In this document: positions 4,770 through 8,755 of the stretch, piece after piece | Position numbering within the stretch: position 1 is the first letter of the stretch | Layout of the letters: each line of letters starts with the position of its first letter | NCBI GenBank assembly: GCA_048173955.1 | Contig: DBEYOB010000059.1 | Span: 1-8,755, forward strand | Source of the DNA: CAZUFB01 sp048173955 | GTDB lineage: Bacteria > Actinomycetota > Coriobacteriia > Coriobacteriales > UMGS124 | Reading direction: 5' to 3' | Length of the DNA: 8,755 nucleotides | Program-made: the position numbers and the translations under genes | The notes under the pieces: model-generated | The model's input: the letters and a program-made list of their open reading frames with translations, nothing else | Told to the model about the DNA's origin: nothing | Databases searched by the model: none

Positions 4770-7496
4770 CTAGCGCACCTTGCTGCGCAGCGTCGCCTGG
4801 GCGGCGGCGAGGCGCGCGACGGGCACGCGGTACGGGGAGCAGCTCACGTAGTCGAGCCCGAGGTCGTAGAACTTCTGGATGGACTCGGGGTCGCCGCCGT
4901 GCTCGCCGCATACGCCAAGGTCGATGGCGGGGTTGGCCTCCCTGCCCAGTCCGACGGCGGTCTTGATGAGGCGGCACACGCCGTCGTCGACCGTCTCGAA
5001 CGGGTTGCGCGTCAGCAGCTTCGCCTTGAGGTAGGTGGGGATGAACTTGCCCTCGACGTCGTCGCGCGAGAACCCGAACGTGGTCTGCGTGAGGTCGTTC
5101 GTGCCGAAGCTGAAGAAGTCGGCGTATGCGCCGATCTCGTCGGCCGTGACGGCCGCGCGCGGCAGCTCGACCATCGTGCCCACCGGAATCTCGGACAGGT
5201 CGACCCCTTCCGCCTCGGCGACCTCGGCGATGGCCTGCTTGATCGTCGCGCGCATCGCCTTGAGCTCGGCGGCGACGGACACGAGCGGCACCATGATGCG
5301 GGGCTTCGGGTCGAGGCCCTCCTTCTTGAGGCGCGCGGTCGCCGAGGCGATGGCGCGGACCTGGAGGACCGGCAGGTCGGGGTAGACGAAGCCCAGGCGG
5401 CAGCCGCGCAGGCCGAGCATGGGGTTCGCCTCGGTCATCGCGTCGATCTGGCGCAAGAGGGCGCGCTTGGCGGCGACGTCGTCGGCCGGGGCGCCGGTGC
5501 ATTCCATGCGGGTGATCTCGACCTCGAGCTTGCGCGGGTCGTCGAGGAACTCGTGCAGCGGCGGGTCGAGCAGGCGCACGGTGACGGGCAGCCCGTCCAT
5601 GGCCTTGAACATGCCGTAGAAGTCGCCCGTCTGCGCCTCGTAGAGGTCCTCGCACGCCTTGGCGCGAACCTGCGGGTCGTCGTTGAGGATGTAGGTCTGG
5701 ATGATCTGCTTGCGATCGCCCAGGAACATGTGCTCGGTGCGGTCGAGGCCGATGCCCTCGGCGCCGAAGTCGCGCGCGAGCTGGGCGTCGGCGGGGTTAT
5801 CGGCGTTCGCCTCGACGCCGAGCTTGCGGACCTCGTCCGCCCAGGCGAGGATGGTCTCGAGGTCGCCCGACAGCTTCGGGTTGACGAGCTTGACCGCACC
5901 CAGCACCACCGAGCCGGTCGTGCCGTCGATCGAGATCACGTCGCCCTCGTGGAGCACCACGTCGGTCCCGCTGACGACGACCTCCTTCTTCGCCGCGTCG
6001 ATCTTGAGCGCCTCGGCGCCGCAGACGCACGGCGCGCCCATGCCGCGCGCGATGACCGCGGCGTGGCTCGTCTTGCCGCCGTGGCTCGTGAGGATGCCCT
6101 TGGCGGCGATCATGCCCGAGAGGTCATCGGGGTTGGTCTCCCAGCGCACGAGGATGCAGTCGCGGCCCTCCTCGGCGGCGGCGACGGCGTCGGCCGACGA
6201 GAAGACGACCTCGCCCACCGCGGCGCCCGGGGAGGCGTTGAGGCCCTGGCACAGCAGCTCGTAGTTGGCGGTGCTGTCGAACTGCGGGTGCAGGAGCTGG
6301 TCGAGCTGCGAGGGGTCGACGCGGTCGAGCGCCTCCTCCTTGGTGATGAGGCCCTCGCCCACCATGTCGATCGCGACCTTGAGGGCGGCGGCGGCGGTGC
6401 GCTTGCCCACGCGGGTCTGCAGCATGAAGAGCTTGCCCTGCTCGATGGTGAACTCGATGTCCATCATGTCGCGGTAGTGCTTCTCGAGGATGCCGAAGAC
6501 CTCCTCGAGCTCGGCGCCGGCCTTCTCGAGGCCCGGGGTGTGCTTGAGGGTCTCGATGGGCTCGGTGTTGCGGATGCCGGCGACGACGTCCTCGCCCTGG
6601 GCGTTGACCAGGTAGTCGCCGTAGAACTCCTTGGTGCCGTCGGCGGGGTTGCGCGTGAAGGCCACGCCGGTGGCCGAGGTGTTGCCCTTGTTGCCGAAGA
6701 CCATGCTCATGACGTTGACGGCGGTGCCGAGGTCATCGGGGATCTTGTTCTGCTTGCGGTAGACGACGGCGCGGTTGTTGTTCCAGCTGCCGAAGACCGC
6801 CTGGATGGCGAGGAGCAGCTGCACGCTCGGGTCCTGCGGGAACACCGGCTTGCCGTCGGCGCCGGCGACCTCGGGGTGCTCCTCGACCGAGACGTTCTCG
6901 GCGAAGATGCGCTTGAAGTCGTCGACGAGGGCCTGCAGGTCCTCGGAGGTGAGCTCGGTGTCGCTCTTCACGCCCGCGAGCAGCTTGCGCGCGGTGATGG
7001 CGTTCTCGAACAGGTCGGCGTCGACGCCCATGACGACGTCGGAGAACATCTGGATGAAGCGGCGGTACGAGTCCCACGCGAAGCGGGGGTTCTCCGTCTG
7101 GGCGATGAGGCCCTGCACCGACTGGTCGTTCATACCCAGGTTGAGAACCGTGTCCATCATGCCGGGCATCGAGAACGGGGCGCCGGAGCGCACCGAGACG
7201 AGCAGGGGGTCGCTCGGGTCGCCGAGCCTCTTGCCGGCGCGCTCCTCGAGGTCGTGGCGCGCCGCGTCGATCAGGTCGAGCACGCCTTCGGGCCACACGT
7301 TGCCCGCGTTGGCGTATTCCATGCACGTCTGGCAGGTGATCGTGAAGCCCGGGGGCACCGGCAGGCCGATCTTGGCCATCTCGGCGAGGTTGGCGCCCTT
7401 GCCGCCGAGGATGTACTTGTCCTGGGCGCTGCCCTCGGTGACGTTGTTGCCCTGCGCGTCCTTGCCGAACTTGTAGATGCGCTTCGTTTCGGACAC
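4770..7496 (-). CDS. ppdK: Pyruvate, phosphate dikinase (PPDK)
   Basis: 908 residues. PPDK reversibly converts ATP, phosphate and pyruvate into AMP, pyrophosphate and PEP; anaerobes use it in glycolysis or gluconeogenesis. The ATP-grasp half shows GGKGANLAEM at 31-40, SVRSGAPFSMPGMMDTVLNL at 101-120 and FMLQTRVGKRT at 357-367. The swivelling phosphohistidine domain has GGKTSHAAV at 473-481 with catalytic His478 and the regulatory Thr476. The PEP/pyruvate barrel shows RTEHMF at 586-591, LDPPLHEF at 643-650, LGLRGCR at 694-700, FGTNDLTQ at 797-804 and CGEHGGDP at 863-870 with catalytic Cys863. Residue 585 is Asp where PPDKs I recall have Cys. I chose GTG at 7496 because AAGGAG lies 6 nt upstream and MSETKRIYKF is a natural PPDK N-terminus; ATG at 7514 would add six residues. 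It has its own candidate promoter, and its regulator lies just upstream. Confidence 0.97.
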   Translation of the reverse strand: MSETKRIYKFGKDAQGNNVTEGSAQDKYILGGKGANLAEMAKIGLPVPPGFTITCQTCMEYANAGNVWPEGVLDLIDAARHDLEERAGKRLGDPSDPLLVSVRSGAPFSMPGMMDTVLNLGMNDQSVQGLIAQTENPRFAWDSYRRFIQMFSDVVMGVDADLFENAITARKLLAGVKSDTELTSEDLQALVDDFKRIFAENVSVEEHPEVAGADGKPVFPQDPSVQLLLAIQAVFGSWNNNRAVVYRKQNKIPDDLGTAVNVMSMVFGNKGNTSATGVAFTRNPADGTKEFYGDYLVNAQGEDVVAGIRNTEPIETLKHTPGLEKAGAELEEVFGILEKHYRDMMDIEFTIEQGKLFMLQTRVGKRTAAAALKVAIDMVGEGLITKEEALDRVDPSQLDQLLHPQFDSTANYELLCQGLNASPGAAVGEVVFSSADAVAAAEEGRDCILVRWETNPDDLSGMIAAKGILTSHGGKTSHAAVIARGMGAPCVCGAEALKIDAAKKEVVVSGTDVVLHEGDVISIDGTTGSVVLGAVKLVNPKLSGDLETILAWADEVRKLGVEANADNPADAQLARDFGAEGIGLDRTEHMFLGDRKQIIQTYILNDDPQVRAKACEDLYEAQTGDFYGMFKAMDGLPVTVRLLDPPLHEFLDDPRKLEVEITRMECTGAPADDVAAKRALLRQIDAMTEANPMLGLRGCRLGFVYPDLPVLQVRAIASATARLKKEGLDPKPRIMVPLVSVAAELKAMRATIKQAIAEVAEAEGVDLSEIPVGTMVELPRAAVTADEIGAYADFFSFGTNDLTQTTFGFSRDDVEGKFIPTYLKAKLLTRNPFETVDDGVCRLIKTAVGLGREANPAIDLGVCGEHGGDPESIQKFYDLGLDYVSCSPYRVPVARLAAAQATLRSKVR

Positions 7497-7502
7497 TCTC
7501 TG

Positions 7503-7508
7503 CTCCTT
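7503..7508 (-). promoter_or_regulatory. Ribosome binding site that decides the ppdK start
   Basis: AAGGAG on the minus strand, 6 nt before the GTG at 7496. The only nearby ATG (7514) would place this site inside the coding sequence as codons 3 and 4, and I see no good site in front of that ATG. This argues for GTG as the true start. Confidence 0.6.
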
Positions 7509-7548
7509 CGTCATGCGGCGCGCACGCGCACCGCCCGGATACTTGAGG

Positions 7549-7579
7549 CCGGTTCGGGAACGTCCCTTCCGCACCGGAA
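7549..7579 (-). promoter_or_regulatory. Alternative hairpins at the 5' end of the ppdK leader
   Basis: On the minus strand TTCCG (7579-7575) can pair with CGGAA (7571-7567) across a 3-nt loop. Alternatively CCGGT (7577-7573) pairs with ACCGG (7553-7549), enclosing a second helix GGGA/TCCC (7566-7563 with 7559-7556). The two folds share bases and exclude each other. If transcription starts near 7581 they lie at the very 5' end of the mRNA. No known riboswitch is recognised, so a regulatory role is inference. Confidence 0.3.
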
Positions 7580-7587
7580 ACGCCCTA

Positions 7588-7615
7588 ATGATAAGCCTGG
7601 CGGCAACGCCCGCAA
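7588..7615 (-). promoter_or_regulatory. Candidate ppdK promoter
   Basis: On the minus strand: -10 TATCAT (5 of 6) at 7593-7588, preceded after 16 nt by TTGCGG (3 of 6) at 7615-7610. Transcription would start near 7581, giving a leader of about 85 nt. The -10 is good and the -35 weak, so it may need an activator. It would let ppdK be expressed apart from the regulator gene upstream. Confidence 0.45.
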
Positions 7616-7721
7616 ACCCATATCGACGCAGGACGTACAATCACCGGCGAAAGAGGACAGAGCCAACCGCCCGCCACCTGGGCAAACGCCGTTGACAGAC
7701 GTAAAGCTGCCGTTCGCCACC

Positions 7722-8648
7722 TCAGCCCTGAGCGGCGTCCGCCCTGCGCCGACGCTCCTCGCGCGCCGCCTCGGCCCGCAGGAAGTAGCCGAGGATGTTC
7801 TGGGCGGTCTCCTCGACGGCACGGCCGTTGGTGTGCACGACGATGCAGCCGAGGCGGCGCATCAGGGAACGCGCCTCGTCGAGCTCCTCCTGGATATACT
7901 GCGGGTCGGAGTAGGTGCCCGCGACGCTTCGCGCCTCGAGGCTCCCCAGGCGCTCATTGCGTATGGTGGAGAGGACCTCGGGGGTGGAGATGAGGCCGAA
8001 GATGCGGAACGGGTCGACGTCGAACAGCTCCCGGGGAGGCTCGACGCCCTTGGCGAGCGGGATGTTCGCGACCTTGTACCCGTGGAACGAGAGGTACATC
8101 GACAGCGGCGTCTTCGAGGTGCGGGACACGCCGATGAGGACTATGTCGGCCTTGGCGAGGTCGGCGGGGTTGCGCCCGTCGTCGTGGGCGACGAAGAACT
8201 CCATCGCCTCGATGCGCCTGAAGTAGCGCTCGTCGGTGCGGCGGATGACGCCCGCCTGGCCCCGGGCGCGCTGCCCCGTGAGGCGCTCGATCGCGTCGAG
8301 GGCGGGGCCGAGCAGGTCGAGCGCCTGGATGCCGCGCCGGTCGAACTCCTCCTGGATCTCGCCGCGCAGCCTGCGGTCGGCGATGGTGTGGAAGACGAGC
8401 AGCTTCTCGGGCGGCGTGTCGCGTTCGCGCTCGAGGATGAAGCGGCGGACCTGCTCGACGCCCGTGACCTTCGGGAGGCGCTCGATGTGCACGGTGCCGT
8501 GCTCGAACTGGGCGGCGGCGGCGAGCGCCACGTCGGCCGCCGTCTCGCCGAGCGAGTCGGAGATGACGTGGATCGTCGGGGCGCTCGACCCGCCGGGGGC
8601 GTCGAGCGGCATGTCGATGTCGACGCCCTGCAGGGGCTTGTCAGCCAT
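7722..8648 (-). CDS. PPDK regulatory protein (bifunctional kinase/pyrophosphorylase, DUF299; PpsR/YqfL family)
   Basis: 308 residues. Proteins of this family inactivate PPDK or PEP synthase by ADP-dependent phosphorylation of a Thr near the catalytic His, and reactivate it by phosphate-dependent dephosphorylation that releases pyrophosphate. Seen here: HVISDSLGETA at 27-37, FHTIADRRLR at 86-95, FFVAHDDG at 151-158, the P-loop GVSRTSKTPLSMYLS at 173-187, NIPLAKG at 195-201 and RAVEETAQNILGYF at 276-289. The first 22 residues or so are a non-conserved leader, and the C-terminal tail is Arg-rich. ATG 8648 follows AAGGGAG by 5 nt; a GTG at 8663 would overlap that site. The gene directly precedes ppdK on the same strand (225-bp gap), and PPDK Thr476 is the expected target. 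The neighbour suggests a PPDK rather than a PEP synthase partner. The family is secure; the direction-specific activities are inferred. Confidence 0.93.
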   Translation of the reverse strand: MADKPLQGVDIDMPLDAPGGSSAPTIHVISDSLGETAADVALAAAAQFEHGTVHIERLPKVTGVEQVRRFILERERDTPPEKLLVFHTIADRRLRGEIQEEFDRRGIQALDLLGPALDAIERLTGQRARGQAGVIRRTDERYFRRIEAMEFFVAHDDGRNPADLAKADIVLIGVSRTSKTPLSMYLSFHGYKVANIPLAKGVEPPRELFDVDPFRIFGLISTPEVLSTIRNERLGSLEARSVAGTYSDPQYIQEELDEARSLMRRLGCIVVHTNGRAVEETAQNILGYFLRAEAAREERRRRADAAQG

Positions 8649-8755
8649 ACGTTCTCCCTTCACGCCGCCGGCCGCGCGGGTCGGCGGGATCGACCTCCCG
8701 ATGGGCGGGCGGGCGGAGACGGCGGCGCCCGTCGCGCCGTCGGCCCCGCCCGCAC
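8649..8755. other. Upstream of the PPDK regulator: unassigned, with a GC-rich hairpin
   Basis: AAGGGAG at 8660-8654 on the minus strand is the ribosome binding site of the regulator gene. Further upstream, GGGCGG (8711-8716) can pair with CCGCCC (8746-8751), and GACGGC (8718-8723) with GCCGTC (8736-8741). No T-run follows on the minus strand, so it is not a clear terminator. Two minus-strand frames stay open to the window edge and stop near 8660 or just inside the regulator start, so the tail of an upstream gene is possible but cannot be shown. I see no convincing promoter. Confidence 0.4.

Noticed and set aside
3548..4773. Plus-strand open frame of about 390 codons opposite dgt
   Set aside because: Shadow of dgt, whose HD motifs are unambiguous; the plus-strand translation shows no known motif.
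7497..7640. Longer ppdK starting at TTG 7640 or ATG 7514
   Set aside because: The TTG lies upstream of the candidate promoter. The ATG would make the AAGGAG site part of the coding region. GTG 7496 matches the usual PPDK N-terminus.
7692..7697. Perfect -35 hexamer TTGACA on the plus strand
   Set aside because: No -10 sequence lies 16-18 nt downstream and no plus-strand gene follows; it points into the end of the PPDK regulator gene.
1..8755. CRISPR arrays, insertion sequences, tRNA or rRNA genes, attachment sites
   Set aside because: No regularly spaced direct repeats, transposase motifs, terminal inverted repeats, cloverleaf-forming segments or rRNA-like stretches were seen on either strand.

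Overview
The window is about 8.8 kb of very GC-rich DNA (G or C at most third codon positions) carrying seven protein genes with short intergenic gaps. The content is housekeeping: DNA and nucleotide metabolism, one ribosomal protein, and a pyruvate/PEP switch enzyme with its regulator. The high GC, the close pairing of rplS, rnhB, yraN and comM, and a pyruvate phosphate dikinase (PPDK) with its bifunctional regulatory protein suggest a high-GC Gram-positive anaerobe. A member of the Actinomycetota, class Coriobacteriia, fits best, but this is inference from general features and no marker here proves it.

Layout, left to right. (1) Minus strand, 1-1938: yraN and comM form a tight pair, the stop of yraN touching the ATG of comM; comM runs off the left edge. 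(2) 1939-2361: a comparatively AT-rich gap of 423 bp that separates yraN-comM from the plus-strand genes and holds candidate back-to-back promoters, a second rplS promoter, inverted repeats and a possible 13-codon leader ORF. (3) Plus strand, 2362-3626: rplS, a clear intrinsic terminator, then rnhB. (4) Minus strand, 3586-8648: transcription runs from the PPDK regulator, through ppdK, past an intrinsic terminator, to dgt. The ends of rnhB and dgt converge and overlap by 41 bp. (5) The last 107 bp upstream of the regulator hold no gene that can be assigned.

Functional groups. RNase HII (ribonucleotide removal from DNA), dGTPase (dNTP pool control), ComM (branch migration in recombination and natural transformation) and YraN (a nuclease-fold protein of unsettled role) all concern DNA. 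PPDK interconverts pyruvate and PEP using ATP, AMP, Pi and PPi. The DUF299 protein upstream is expected to switch PPDK off and on by phosphorylating and dephosphorylating a threonine two residues from the catalytic histidine; that threonine (Thr476) is present.

I see no mobile element, CRISPR array, tRNA or rRNA, and no clearly new multi-gene system. The most interesting points are modest: an acidic N-terminal extension on YraN, the divergent regulatory region with a possible leader peptide next to the rplS ribosome-binding site, the rnhB/dgt coding overlap, mutually exclusive hairpins in the ppdK leader, and a terminator lying directly against the dgt ribosome-binding site.
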